From NCBI GenBank assembly GCA_963854735.1, contig OY978108.1, positions 868,001 to 932,000 on the forward strand: DNA of 64,000 nucleotides, written 5' to 3'. The notes below the pieces were generated by a model, which saw only the letters and a program-made list of their open reading frames with translations, had not been told where the DNA came from and searched no databases. The stretch comes from Marvania coccoides. Taxonomy: Eukaryota; Chlorophyta; Trebouxiophyceae; Chlorellales; Chlorellaceae. Both the position numbers and the translations under genes were made by a program. Positions 32,268 to 43,245 of this stretch are shown here, piece after piece (position 1 is the stretch's first letter; the number at the start of each line of letters is the position of its first letter).

Positions 32268-32641
32268 GCTTGGGCGACTGTATTTTATTTTATTTTATTT
32301 TATATGTTTGAATCGCTGCAAACAAAAACAAAAGTCTTCCAAAAATGTGTTTGTTGCTGATCGGTTTCCCCGATGTTTGATCAGAGCAGCCCACAATTTA
32401 CATTTAATTTAACAACCACAATCGTTGCAGTTTGAGATTGGGCCAACGCCATTATAACAAACATTTGATTTTTGAGACATGCTAATTTTGCTTTCGCTGT
32501 GAGAGACAATTGGCGAGCTAGTACAGCGACCACATAACATCAAACGAATTTTCAAACTGTTCACCCAAAGAACAGCCGCCCCACGCCTCTTAAATGAATG
32601 TCCCTCAACCACGTACGATGATACAAAGGTAGTTGAGCGAA
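32268..32641. promoter_or_regulatory. Divergent upstream region, ECD and glycosyltransferase
   Basis: 374 bp without a gene. Four TATTT units run at 32281-32302, just upstream of the ECD start. Otherwise AT-rich and featureless. Confidence 0.5.
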
Positions 32642-33802
32642 ATGGTGCAAGTTTTATCCCCTCCCCGACCCAAGCGCCTCTACCACCGCTACATACGAGG
32701 CCGGTGCCCTACCATCCTCACCGCCCTCCTCGCCGTCTTCTTCCTCACCAAGCTCTCTCCCCAACCGGCCGCCTCCCCCGCTGCCGATCGTTTCACCAAC
32801 GGCACGCTGGACAACGACGTGGTGTTCGAGTGCCCCGACGGCCGATTCGGTCTGCACGTCGTGCACTCTCGGTTCCTCATCGGCCAGGCCAAGGCTAACC
32901 CCGTATTTGCCGCCTCCCGCATGCACCTCGCTCGGACCTTCCTGGTGCCCAACCTCAACGCGCAAACCTCCCAGCGCTTCGTGCTGTACGTCGCGCATGA
33001 CCCCCGCCTCCCCGCCGCCACGCTCACCGCGCTGCGTGCCGTGCTGCACCCGCTGCGCATCCGAGCGCTGACCGGCTCCGAGACCTCAATCCCCACTCCC
33101 GACATTCCAATACAAACAATACTCAAATCCCTGGGTAAAACCGACCCTCGTGTATCCCACATTGACCTCCTCGTCACCTCCCGCCTCGATCTGGACGACC
33201 TGGCGCATGTGGGGGCGGCAGCTGCGGTGCAGAACGCAGCGTGCGCAGCGCCACGGCCTGCCGCGGCCAAGGGTCTGGCGGTGAAGCTGGTGTACATGGA
33301 CAAGGGCATGCTGTGGTACCCGTCACCGGATCACGCGTATGGGCGGAGTTGCCTGTGGGTGAAACATAATTACGTGCCTCACCTAGCGATCATGCAATCG
33401 ATGGTGATGATAGCTGGAACGAAGGGCAGGCACCTGTTGACGACGTGCGGGGTGAACTGCTACTCGTACCCGCACTACAAGCCCGCGAAACTGGAAGAGA
33501 TTGAGCTGCCGCGAGGGTGCGGCGCCAAGCTGGAATTTTCGGCTGCTGAGGACGTTTTTCGATGGAAACCGCCAGGAGAGGGCAGTGGGGTGGGGTGCCT
33601 GTACTCGAAAACCGCGAGCTCGTGGTCGTTTGGGAAGCTGCAGCACAGAGGGATTGAATGTAAAGCGGCCGTGGCGGCGGAGGTGGCGGCGCTGTTCGGT
33701 GCAGGCGCTCAGCAGCTGGCTTCAGTGAACGCGCTGATGGCGGGGCTGGAGCAGGGTGCGCCAGAGTTGGTGGCCAACAACACGAACCAGAAACTCGAAT
33801 GA
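32642..33802 (+). CDS. Type II membrane glycosyltransferase (putative rhamnosyltransferase-like)
   Basis: Single exon, 386 aa; first ATG at 32642. A short basic cytosolic tail (RPKRLYHRYIRGR) precedes one membrane anchor (about 25-42, ILTALLAVFFLTKL), a Golgi type II layout. The lumenal part has HVVHSRFLIGQAKANPVF, FVLYVAHDPRLP and HIDLLVTSRLDLDDLAH, resembling the TRLDxDD nucleotide-sugar motif of the bacterial putative rhamnosyltransferase family (PF11316). Later GTKGRHLLTTCGVNCYSY and paired Cys suggest a disulfide-stabilised lumenal domain. A potential N-glycosylation site (NGT) sits near residue 56. Donor and acceptor sugars cannot be read; likely cell-wall or glycoprotein decoration. 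Confidence 0.7.
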   Translation: MVQVLSPPRPKRLYHRYIRGRCPTILTALLAVFFLTKLSPQPAASPAADRFTNGTLDNDVVFECPDGRFGLHVVHSRFLIGQAKANPVFAASRMHLARTFLVPNLNAQTSQRFVLYVAHDPRLPAATLTALRAVLHPLRIRALTGSETSIPTPDIPIQTILKSLGKTDPRVSHIDLLVTSRLDLDDLAHVGAAAAVQNAACAAPRPAAAKGLAVKLVYMDKGMLWYPSPDHAYGRSCLWVKHNYVPHLAIMQSMVMIAGTKGRHLLTTCGVNCYSYPHYKPAKLEEIELPRGCGAKLEFSAAEDVFRWKPPGEGSGVGCLYSKTASSWSFGKLQHRGIECKAAVAAEVAALFGAGAQQLASVNALMAGLEQGAPELVANNTNQKLE

Positions 33803-33996
33803 CGATTTCATTATGTGACCTTCAAAACATTTAATACAATCTACCGTTGAAATATAATCTACCGTTTTCTCAAAAATGGAATTGTTGAAACTTGTCGAAA
33901 CTTGTCTGAATACACACACAAGAAAGAAAAAAAGCAATGCAGACACTCAATCCGCTCGATACTTTGACATACAACAGCAACACACACAGCCTCCAC

Positions 33997-35766
33997 TCAA
34001 TCATCCTTCTTGTTAGCAGCCCTGCTATCCTCCCCGTTGGCTGCAACCACCTCGCCATCCACAGTCTGCCCCGCTTTTGGCCCATCCTCCCCCGTTTTCA
34101 GCTCCGCAGGGAACACAGGCGCCACGACGTCTTGCAGCGCCACCCTCCTGCGCGGCGGCATCACTGCGCCCACTAGCACTAGACCAAACACCAGCCCGTG
34201 CCCGAAGAAATTCATCGATCGCCACACAGCCCAGCTGTCCTGCAGCGTGAGCACCATGAAGGCCGTGCCCGCGTAGTTGAGCACCAGCGCCGACACCACC
34301 GCCTTGAGCGCGGTCCACAGCGGGAAGGAGCGCAGCCGCTGCGGCCAGTTTTGCTCGTAGCGGTAGAGCAGCCGGGAGGCCTGGAACATGAAGGCTGAGG
34401 TGGCAAAAAACAGCCAGTAGCCTGGGAAGATGCCGTGCCACACGCCGGACACCAGCTGGGTGACTACCATGTTGAGGAAGGAGGGCTTGCGATGGGGCGG
34501 AGTGAGGCGCTCGTAGACATCTAAAAGACAGGAAAAAGAAAACAAGGGGTCATTTGAATTGAGCGACGTGCTTACACCTTGTGTGCTAGATTAATCAAGA
34601 GTAGGTGGATTTGTCAAGTTCTCGTAAAGGAATGAGCGGAACCTCATTTCAACTCACAATGCCTGAGCCACAGCCCGGTGCAGACGTTCCAGTGGCGCGG
34701 GGTGTCTGCAAGCGAGGGGTTGATCTCCACCCCGCGGATGTGCGAGTTGATGTAGCGGTTCCACAGCGGCTTGCCCTCGGCAGTCAACCGCTTGAACCCC
34801 AGGCCGCTGAAGATCAGCGCAGACTCCGCCACGCCCCACACAAAGTAGTACTTCATACGATACACCACCACCGTGAACCACATGTACACCAGACGCGCTG
34901 GAAAGGAGGTTTTCGACTGCCATGCACCGCTTTCCAGCATGCTGATGTTGTACCCCGCTCGGCTGAAGTACATCCACACCGCGGCGCACGTCAGCGCCTT
35001 GAAGAAGCGGTAGCACCCGGGCAGCACCGCGCTGGGGAGCCTCCCGGCCTTGCTCAGCTCTGCCCAGTCTCCTTTTCGGTCCACGTAGTCGAAATAGTCT
35101 TTGGCCTCGAAAAAGGGGCCGGAAAGGAGGTTTCCGGCGGAATACAGGTAAGAGAAGAACTCCAGAGGGGTGGGGAGGCGGTCCAGCCGCTTGGATTTGG
35201 CGTAATCGCGCAGCTGGGCGTCGGTGTCGCGAGCCCCGTCTTGATAGCACATGGCGATGGCCACCAGCTTTAGAGTCAGCACCATCTGCGCGCCTGTGAA
35301 GTCCAGCTGGCCCTCCTTCCAGGCGATGCCGCTGGCTTGCGCGATATGGTTGCCTATGAGGTAGGGAAAGGCCACGAGCCAGGTGAGGGTGCCGCAGTGG
35401 GAGCGGAAGCGCAGCATGATGAGGTAGGTGAGGAGTGAGGTGACGAGGGCGTGTATGCAGCCGTTGCCAAAGGGGTAGTAGATGAGGAGGAAGCCGGTGA
35501 TGAGGGCGTACAGGTGGCGAGCTGCGTGGTGAAAGAGGAAAGTGAAAGGAGCGGTAAAACATGTGGAAAAAATGTGTTTCTTTCATGAGGAGTGCTGGCT
35601 GACCTTTTGGGGTGGGGATGCACCGGAAGAGGATGGCAATGGGGACGCTGGCGAAGAAAGAGATGGCGAATCGCAGCATCGAGAGGGTCAGCCCAAAGTT
35701 TTCGCACGTGCTGTTTTCCCATGCCTGGGGAGGGATCAGGTGGCCGTGGTAGGGTGAGGCCATCAT
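33997..35766 (-). CDS. MBOAT lysophospholipid acyltransferase (plant LPLAT type)
   Basis: Three exons: 35766..35604, 35521..34658, 34520..33997; 516 aa. The first splice (GTCAGC donor) joins PTPK to ARHLYALITGFLLIYYPFG; the second rebuilds LRHYVYERL. MBOAT hallmarks: QMVLTLKLVAIAMCYQDG, PTPLEFFSYLYSAGNLLSGP, HWNVCTGLWLRHYVY and the catalytic His in QLVSGVWHGIFPGYWLFF. About ten hydrophobic segments. The pattern matches the plant LPLAT1/LPCAT branch, which re-acylates lysophosphatidylcholine and relatives in the ER. The C terminus ends -NKKDD, a KKXX-type ER retrieval signal. Acyl and head-group preference is not readable. Confidence 0.9.
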
Positions 35767-36554
35767 TATAAATCGATTTCTGGGTTGCCCTAGAGAAATT
35801 TTGACCAGCACTGCGCCATTTGCACTATTATATATTATATTTTATAATGTGATCTCTCTGCTGTTTAGGCCGCGCCAAGCGCGGAGGAGCACTTCTTCTT
35901 TTCGATTATACAATTCTTTAAGTAAACTGGCTTTCGGTTCCAAGAAAAAAGATGCATCCAAGGAAAAATGGTGCTGCCGCAGCATTGAATGCAGTGCATT
36001 CAAAATGTGGAGAGCTGGCTTTTCGGTTGATCTGTTCAGTGCAGTTGATCTGTTCGTTATGCTTCTTTCGACATCTAATAAGAAGGTGGGCGCTATATAT
36101 ATTGTGCGAAGGCGCACAGCGTTATAAACGAAGGTATCACAAACCAAAAAATGGTCGTAATTCTTATTTTCGTTAGGAAATAAGACGAGCTTAATATAGT
36201 ATATATATAATAGAGTTCTTTCCTCAGCTTTTTTTTATATATATATAATTATCCTTGGAGTATACTGGGCATATAAAAAAAATGCTGGAAGCAAACCGAC
36301 CGGGGCTTTGTAGGCCACACGGCAGGCAACACAGTCTTCAGAGTATTCATTTTTGTTTGCTGTATTGATTTTTGCCATCCAGTACATCAAGCCATCTAAC
36401 ATATTTCGCCCCCGATTCCTCCCTCAAGAAGGAGCGGCGCAGCAGCAGCATTTATATTACTAATAATCAGAAGAAGCATACATATGGGCATATGAAAAAA
36501 CATATCGATAGACATTAAACTCATCAATTAACTTCCCTTTTGGGTGGGCAATAC
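35767..36554. other. AT-rich intergenic stretch
   Basis: 788 bp upstream of the MBOAT gene and downstream of the DUF1499 gene. Alternating TA runs at about 36197-36250. No gene recognised. Confidence 0.55.
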
Positions 36555-37501
36555 CTAGTCTTGAAAACACTCCAGCACGTCACAGTCCCCGCCCATGATG
36601 CGCCACCCCAGCTTCGATCGGATTGCGGTCATTCTCTTGCGCTGAGCCCCCCCGTCGCTGACTGGCTGAGTGATGGGCCAAATGAACTTGACGGTGCCTG
36701 CCTGGGAGCGGTACGTCACCATCGGGGGCTCGCTCTCGTAGGGCGCCTGCTGCGGCGCTATTAACACCCTGGTCACACGGAGAAACGCAGAAAATTAAAC
36801 AGCATATGCGCGAATGGGCTGGTGGAAAGCGCTGAACACATGGCCGAGATACTCATAGAGGCATGAGAGTACAAAACCTTCAATAGTTCAGACTCACTCG
36901 ACGATATCAAATTCAAAGGCCGACGGCATCTTGTACCGCCTGTAAATCCCGCCGGACGCAGTCTTTAGGGACTCCACTAGCTCAGCAGCAGGGACAGTGC
37001 CGCGCAGCGCGGCATCAAACTCCTGAACACGAAAAAAAACCACGCTTAAGCTTAGCTTTGTCACGTTGTAGTATTGCAATTGTAGCTTGGCGCTCTTCGC
37101 AACCAGTGGGTGGGTGCAGGTAAGAGTTCTTAATTATTATGTAATTCATGTATTCAAAAATTATAGGCCTGTACCTCCATGGCCTCGTTCGCAGGAACGG
37201 GGGCGGTCCAAGGTGGCGAGTAGGCTTCGCTGAAGGAGGAAGAAGAGACGCAGTTGCTGTTTATGCGGCCGTCACAGCCGCGGATGCGATTTTCGGCGGT
37301 GAGCCCGTAGGGCTGTGAAAATCCCAGCTCATACGGCGTAGGCGCGGATTTCTCTCTAGCATGGACAGCCCCACTGGGAGCAGATGTTGCTGCGGCCAGG
37401 AGGCCCCCAAAGACGAGGTGCCTTCGGTCGAAATGAGGGAGAGGGAGAAGACGCTCTTTCGGAAGAGCTTGAGTGGCCGAGGGCGCGGGGAGAAGGTTCA
37501 T
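36555..37501 (-). CDS. DUF1499 protein, probably thylakoid lumenal
   Basis: Three exons: 37501..37175, 37022..36898, 36768..36555; 221 aa. A Ser/Pro/Arg-rich leader is followed by HLVFGGLLAAATSAPSGAVH then AREKSA, resembling a bipartite plastid/lumen signal with an Ala-X-Ala-like cleavage region. The mature part has INSNCVSSSSFSEAYSPPW, the DUF1499 signature (NCVSSS), EFDAALRGTVPAAELVESLK, AFEFDIVEVLIAP and a C-terminal AIRSKLGWRIMGGDCDVLEC. DUF1499 proteins occur in bacteria and plastids without a settled biochemical role. The splice phases (0 and 2) agree. Confidence 0.8.
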
Positions 37502-37803
37502 GGTGTTGATTTTGATAGTTAGTAATAATAATAATAATAAAACAGAACGATTTCTGAAGCAAGGAAGCGAAAATACGACGGAAAATAAATTAGATCAATC
37601 AATTGCGTCTTTTCGCGTCAATGTAAATATGCGAAATTGATCAAACCCATAAAATTTAAATAATCAGCTCGCTGGGCTGCTCTCTGCAATTCGCATGCAG
37701 TATAATTTTTACACATCGATTGAACATTTTTGTGCGCTGTTTTTTTAATTTTTGCGCCTTTTCAAAGAATAACAACGTCTAGAGTCTCGCGCACAACCCA
37801 AGC
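37502..37803. promoter_or_regulatory. Divergent upstream region, DUF1499 and AC19-like
   Basis: 302 bp, AT-rich, with a TAA/ATA microsatellite at about 37522-37540 close to the DUF1499 start. No gene. Confidence 0.5.
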
Positions 37804-39001
37804 ATGAGTAAGATCGGCATTGACGCCGAGGCGGCTCGAAAGATTCAAGCTGACGGGTCTGAATTCAAGCTCCCGGGCATCCCCCGGGAGGAGCTACGGT
37901 CGCTGACCCGCGAGGAGTGGATGGCGCGATTTGGCGACGTTCTTCGCAGCGAAGAGTTCTTTGAGGGCAAGGACCCCGAGTGGGAGCACCGCCGCGAGAG
38001 CTGGTGGTTCAAAGAGGCGGGGCGGGCGGGCGCAGAGCCCCCGCTGTGGATGCGTAGCCAGGCAAGCTGTTGTATTATTGCTCCTTCCCCCCCTTTTTAC
38101 ATTGTGATTTCTCTCTTGTTTTTCCATTGCCTTTGCTCCGACATTTTTTTTGAATGCGCTGCAGTTTCACATTCCGGAGCTGGATTGCCCGCCAGGCGGC
38201 GACCGCCAGACCACCCCCGTGGATCAGCGCGCGGAAAAGCCGCTGTGGGCTGAGCGCATGGGGCTCACTGGCAGTAAACAGGGCGCCCAGTCCGCCACAA
38301 TCTACGGCCACCGCCAAGAGTATCTCCCAGCCCACAAGGCCAGCGCGCGCAGCATGTACGAGCGCTACCAGCCCGCCTACCAGCGCGTCATCAACGAGGA
38401 GCTCCCGGATACCGCAGACCCCCCTGACGGCAGATTCTGGAAGGCGGGGGTTGCGCAGGGCGTGAGCTCGAACCCCTACGAGAGGCGGCTGTCCATGTCT
38501 GGCCGGCGCAAGCCCGTGGTGATTGGACCGCGCTCCATCAGCGTGGTGGTGGACGGGGAGGGGCACACGCTGGCAGCGGCGGTTAAAGACGTGGCATGGC
38601 TGCACCCCAGCGTTGAATTTGTGGGGTACTGCATGGAGCACCCGGTGTACCGGCACGTAAATCTGCGGGTGCAGACGGTGCCGGGTGCGGCTGCAGGGGC
38701 GGAGCAGGCGCTGGCTGAGAGTCTAGAGTTGACGCAAGATTTGTTCAGAGCCATCGGGGATGCTATGGACGTAGATTTGGCGGCGTGGCCGGAGCGGAAG
38801 GCGCAGCTGGAGGCGGAGCGGGCGGCGTCCGCGGAGACGGCGCGGCGAATGGATAAAGAGAAGGAGGAGAAGATGGCGCGGTGGGTGGCGATGGTGGAGG
38901 AGAAGGCGGAGCCGTGGGATGCCCAGCTGGAGGTGGAGCTGTTTGGGAAGGTGATCTCCAAGGACCTGGCAGCGGCAGCGAAGAGCAAGGGCAGGCGATG
39001 A
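37804..39001 (+). CDS. Long AC19/Rpb11-domain protein of unknown role
   Basis: Two exons, 37804-38061 and 38165-39001; 364 aa. The 103-nt intron is GC-AG (CCAG|GCAAGC ... TGCAG|TTT); only this donor keeps the phase. Residues 1-190 match nothing I recognise; they are charged with Trp-rich segments (EEFFEGKDPEWEHRRESWWF). Residues about 195-275 look like the AC19/RPB11 dimerisation fold: ISVVVDGEGHTLAAAVKDVA, HPSVEFVGYCMEHPVYRHV and NLRVQTVPG parallel the HTLGN, NPxVxFxGYxxPHP and LRIQT blocks. A charged coiled-coil-like tail (EAERAASAETARRMDKEKEE) follows. It could be a divergent AC19 or a protein that borrowed the fold. The next gene is the short AC19, same strand, 457 bp away. Confidence 0.7.
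38062..38164 (+). other. GC-AG intron in the AC19-like gene
   Basis: Donor CCAG|GCAAGC and acceptor GCTGCAG|TTT, 103 nt, phase 0. No GT in the neighbourhood gives a compatible phase. Confidence 0.8.
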
Positions 39002-39458
39002 GAAAATTCTGAAGGTTGAACGAATGAGTACATGGGTTGGTTTGATTCTTTTAGTTTTTTTTTCGAGGTTTGCACAATTTGTAAACTGGAGAGAAAAATG
39101 GCTGCTGCTTTCAGTTGAAGATAAAGAGGGCGGCATAAATAGCGGCAGTGGATAATGGTTTATTGGACAAATAAGCGAGATTCTATGGAGCCATAGGCCT
39201 CACAGAGGAGCAAGAAAGCACCCCCCCGCCGGTTGAAGAGCTAGCCAGCTATAGCTAGCTCACTTTATCAATGACACAGCAATGGCTGTTTGTGAATGAT
39301 CCCATAGGGGTTAGTCCCGGTTCGCCAGCCCCCTACTGGACAGTGGGACACAGAGCTGCTGCGCTGTGGCGGCAGGCACCCTTGGTATGGCTGGAATTCA
39401 AACATACACGCACTTAAAATAAACCAATAAATTAAATTTTTATCCAAGTGTTTAAAAA
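39002..39458. other. Intergenic between the two AC19-type genes
   Basis: 457 bp. It contains an inverted repeat GAGCTAGC (39238-39245) / GCTAGCTC (39254-39261) with an 8-nt loop. No gene seen. Confidence 0.5.
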
Positions 39459-40027
39459 ATGGCCGATCAGCCCATGGACGGTGCGCTAGAGAGCGGGGCC
39501 AAAGATTCAATTAGTTTTACAAAGTTGCCTCGAGGGAAATCACCAATGCAACCACATTTATATATTGCAGATGACACCATGATCACGGTTGTAGAAGTGA
39601 ACGACGAAGGTAAGCAACGAAACTTTTGCAATAGCATTCATCTTTGCTCTCATTTTTTTTAGAGCCATCTCACTCCTTGCTCCCATTCTCTCCTGCAGAC
39701 CACACTCTGGGGAACATCCTGCGCGATGCCATGTGGAAACAGTGCGTCAATTCCATATATTTCGCTCTTCATTTTTTCCCTCTATCTCTCTCCGTCTCCG
39801 CTACAACAATAACAACGAATATTTTTTGTATCATCTGCTGCAGCCCCCACGTCACGGTTGCCAACTACTCCCAGCAGGACCCCAACGGGGCCAACCAGCT
39901 GCTGATTCAGTGCCAGACGTCCTCCGCCATCTCAGCTGAGCAGGGCGTGGTCGAATCATTGGTCATTGTCAAAGACATGTTCAAGGCGCTCAAGGTGAGA
40001 GAAAGAAAGAAAACTGAGAGGCAGCGA

Positions 40028-40063
<36 letters not shown>

Positions 40064-40246
40064 GCGTTTTCGCTCGCACTTGTATATGCTCACAGCAATG
40101 GGAGGAGGAGAGAGTGGCAGGAAAATAAAATATTTGCAGGCAAATTTGAAAAGGGCAATAACGAGTTGATGCAACCCACTCCTTCCCTGTTGCGCTGAAT
40201 GCAGGATGAGATGGATGCCGCCATTGAAGAGATGGACGACCGATGA
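39459..40246 (+). CDS. RPAC2: RNA polymerase I/III subunit AC19 (RPAC2)
   Basis: Four exons: 39459-39609, 39699-39741, 39844-39994, 40205-40246; 128 aa, the usual size. Spliced sequence gives MITVVEVNDEDHTLGNIL then RDAMWKHPHVTVANYSQQDP and LLIQCQTSS, matching the AC19 core (DEDHTLGN, PxVTVAxY, IxxQT). AC19 pairs with AC40 in Pol I and Pol III, like the bacterial alpha dimer. The usual IPHPS segment is replaced by SQQDPNG, so this copy is somewhat divergent. Exons 2 and 4 are only 43 and 42 nt; intron 3 holds a run of 32 T. A TGTAA at 40269-40273 follows the stop by 23 nt. Confidence 0.85.
40031..40062. repeat. Homopolymer run of 32 T in RPAC2 intron 3
   Basis: Thirty-two consecutive T between the exon 3 donor (after 39994) and the exon 4 acceptor (40204). 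It sits about 140 nt from the acceptor, so it is not the ordinary polypyrimidine tract. Confidence 0.8.
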
Positions 40247-40458
40247 CGTGACATGAAGGGCATTGTATTGTAACAATTGCCGCTGCGTCCCTACAATGTA
40301 CGCCCATTCCCTTTTTCGATCACTCTGACTTGTAGCATTACCTCGCTTCTTGTAGCATTATTACCTCTGTGTAGACCTTATTTAAATTCATTTACCCCTT
40401 TTAATGATAATAAATACACAGTCATCGTCACCTCCGTAAGGAAGAAGAAACATATGGT

Positions 40459-42670
40459 CTACCAGGGCTGGGCCGGCAGCATCTTGTCTACCAGCACGCA
40501 CAACTCCCCCTGTTTATCCGAGTACGCCAGGAAATATCCCTTCTGCCCCAAGATGCCCTTCTTGCGGATCATCGCATCCAGCTTCTTGCCGTTGCCGCTG
40601 TTCGCTTTTATCATGCACTGGAACTTGCGGGACTTGTTGTATACCATCATCTCGTTCATGCCGGGCAGCGGGTTCAGGCACACCTGGGAGGAAGAAAGAG
40701 AGGAAAAAGAAAAAGAAAGAAAAAGAGAAATTATCATCAACCGGAGTAGTGGGGGGGGAATGCGCTTCTCGTGTGACCAAAACCGGCCAGCGAGTGTTTT
40801 TTTCTTGCTGAGTTTGCTCTCACCTGCACCTTGACCACCATGTTCTTGTCGCTGACGTACTTTGCGCCCGCCTCCGTACTCCTGAAGCTCCGCTGCGCCA
40901 TCTCCTCAGCGGTCATCATGCCTTCAGAGCGCATCCCTGTTGCACGTGCCACGGACTCGCTAACCACCGACATCGGCACCACCATGCTGTGCAGCCCATT
41001 GTGGGAGTGCACAGCGCAGCGCAGCACGCCAGGCAGGTCAGCACCTGCTGCGGGTGGGGCAGCAGCAGAGGCCCCGTCTTTCATCGCTGCGCACACCTTC
41101 TTGTGGATCTTCCAGTGCGCTCGCTGGCAGTCCCTTTAAACACAGAAGATGAGAGGAAATGAATAAATTAATCAAGGATGAAGCAGACCTACTCGTTGGA
41201 AACAACATGCTATGCCCATCAAAATGACCCCTATATACATGTACTGCTGTAAACCACACCGTACCTGTTGCAGTACAAGGTGACGCGGCAGCCTGAGCAT
41301 CGCTGCGTCGCCCCCTCTTTGCGGCAGTGGGGATTGTTGCAGGCGCTGCCAGCCTGCGCGTCTTTGTTCTCTTGGTGCAGCCCCATCTTGGCTTGCATCA
41401 GAGCCAGCACCTCAGGGATGACGCGAGCCATGTTCTGAATCTCCGCTCCCTCAAAATCCACTGCCTGGAGGTCGGTGTCAGCTCTACACAAAAGGGGGAA
41501 ACCATCGAGTTGAGTGTCACAGTCTTCCTTCCTTGCGTAAACTCCCCCCAAATACTACACCCGCCACAGCTGCCACCTCTCGAGTACCCCCCTCCAAACG
41601 AGCTATACTGGAATTCAAAAAATAACCCATCGCTCCTTGTACTCACTCTATCAGCATCCGGCACGACTCCTTCTCGAACGCCATGATGGCGGAGAAGAGC
41701 GGCGTTGAGCCCATTCGATTCCTGGTGCTGGGGTCTGCCCCAGCCTCCAGCAGCATCTTTGCCAGGTCCAGGCAGGGGTGGTGGCCCGCTGCATGAGACA
41801 GCGCAGTGTACCTGTATATGATTGAAGAAGAGGGCTACAGCATACAATTACCATCACCACATGTGCATGCGCGAAGCAGAAGGTAGTTATCATGGCCAAT
41901 GCCAAAAAAAAAAAATGAAGAACTGCAACTTTTTTTCGCCCCTACCCAGCAATGTCTTTCGCGTCCACCCTGCACCACTTGTTGTCCAACACCTCCCGCA
42001 TGCACGCAGCGTGTTGAAACCCGCCCGCAGGGCGCAGCGACGGCTGCACGTAGCCCTTGCGCTGCGCCCCTGACACAATGAGGCTAGTTATCGGCAGCTT
42101 GACGTCCCAGGAACGCAGGTTAGCGTGTGCAACCGGGTCCCAGCTCGCTCTGAACCCTGCAAGGTCGCCCAGAAACGCGCACTGCAGCGACTTGGCTGGC
42201 AGCCGGCGAATGAACGCCTCAGTGTGCATGCCCAGGCCCTGCGCGCTCTGAAAATCGCGCATGTTTTGAGCTGGGGTGCCGGGGAGGACGCCCCGTAGCG
42301 GAGTTTGAACGCCGTCTTCTTCCAGCAGGAACTGCCGCATTGCTTCGGTGAGAATCGGGTCGGAATCGCCTAGCGTTTTCAGGCAGTCTTTCAGCGCCAT
42401 TTCCGCGTGAACAGGGCGCCCCAGCGCCCTCAGAGCCTTGCACCTGCGGAGGTAGCCCTTGGCAAAGTTGGCGTCCAGCTCCAGCGCTTTATCTGCGTCT
42501 GCCAAGGCGGCATTTGCGTCTCCCGCTCCCAGGAAAGCGGCGCTGCGGTTGGAATACAGCAAGGGGCTGGCAGCGTCGAGTTTTATCGCCTCCGAGTACT
42601 TTTCGACGGCCTCTGAGAACTCCTGGTTGGAGAAATGCGCGTTCCCGAGCGCCTTGAGCTCGTCTGCCAT
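40459..42670 (-). CDS. TPR-ankyrin-MYND zinc-finger protein
   Basis: Five exons: 42670..41946, 41811..41647, 41483..41265, 41133..40824, 40683..40459; 547 aa, all phases closing. Residues 1-105 are three TPRs (ELKALGNAHFSNQEFSEAVE, PLLYSNRSAAFLGAGDANAA, NFAKGYLRRCKALRALGRPV). Two ankyrin units follow at about 240-300 (GYTALSHAAGHHPCLDLAKM, RMGSTPLFSAIMAFEKESCR). A MYND finger at about 344-385 has all zinc ligands: CNNPHCRKEG, CSGCRVTLYCNRDCQRAHW and KIHKKVC. No SET domain is seen, so it is not a SMYD methyltransferase. The C-terminal ~160 residues are conserved-looking but unrecognised. Such proteins are usually chaperone or protein adaptors; partner unknown. Confidence 0.85.
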
Positions 42671-43245
42671 TTTTTAATTAACCGAATTCTGTTCTTGGAA
42701 AAAAAAACGAGGCCCACCCTACGATTGTGATGATAAATAGTATAAATATTCCTATCTACACGTATATAACAAATAAACAGCTAATAAATGCGGCGAAAAC
42801 TCTCGAATTTCTTCGACATTAACTGGACTAGTCAGTACTGGAAGGAAACAATTTGGAAGGAAAGGCGGAAAAGAAAGATGTATTGTTGATGCTGACAGGC
42901 CGGCAGCGCTCCGCCGCACATGGCTGTCTTGAGGTGCTGCCATCATTGCATGTGCTCTCCGCTGTCGGACGGGACCTCTGCCGCTGCTTTGCGTCTCCAA
43001 CCATTCCGAAATGCCGAAAGCCGAAACGATAAAGAAGATAGAGAAAACATGGCACACGTATTTCCAAAATGTCGCATAAATTTACGAAATCTTCACAGTC
43101 ATCGTCGCGTGGCACATAGCGTAAGAGCGATAAAATTAGAAGAGCAGGTCAAAAAGTCAGTACGGTTACTTTGGCAAAACACAAACAAGCCGTCAAAAAG
43201 TCACTTTAGGATCAAAGGAATATAAACTGTCGGATCGTTATTCTT
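42671..43245. other. Intergenic, TPR-ANK-MYND upstream and HMG-like 3' flank
   Basis: 575 bp between two minus-strand genes. No gene recognised. Confidence 0.5.

Noticed and set aside
31221..32360. 379-codon plus-strand open frame opposite the ECD gene
   Set aside because: No recognisable domain, and the opposite strand encodes a clear ECD protein with conserved motifs.
39238..39261. Inverted repeat GAGCTAGC/GCTAGCTC as a transposon end or terminator
   Set aside because: Eight-bp stem only, no target duplication and no partner end.
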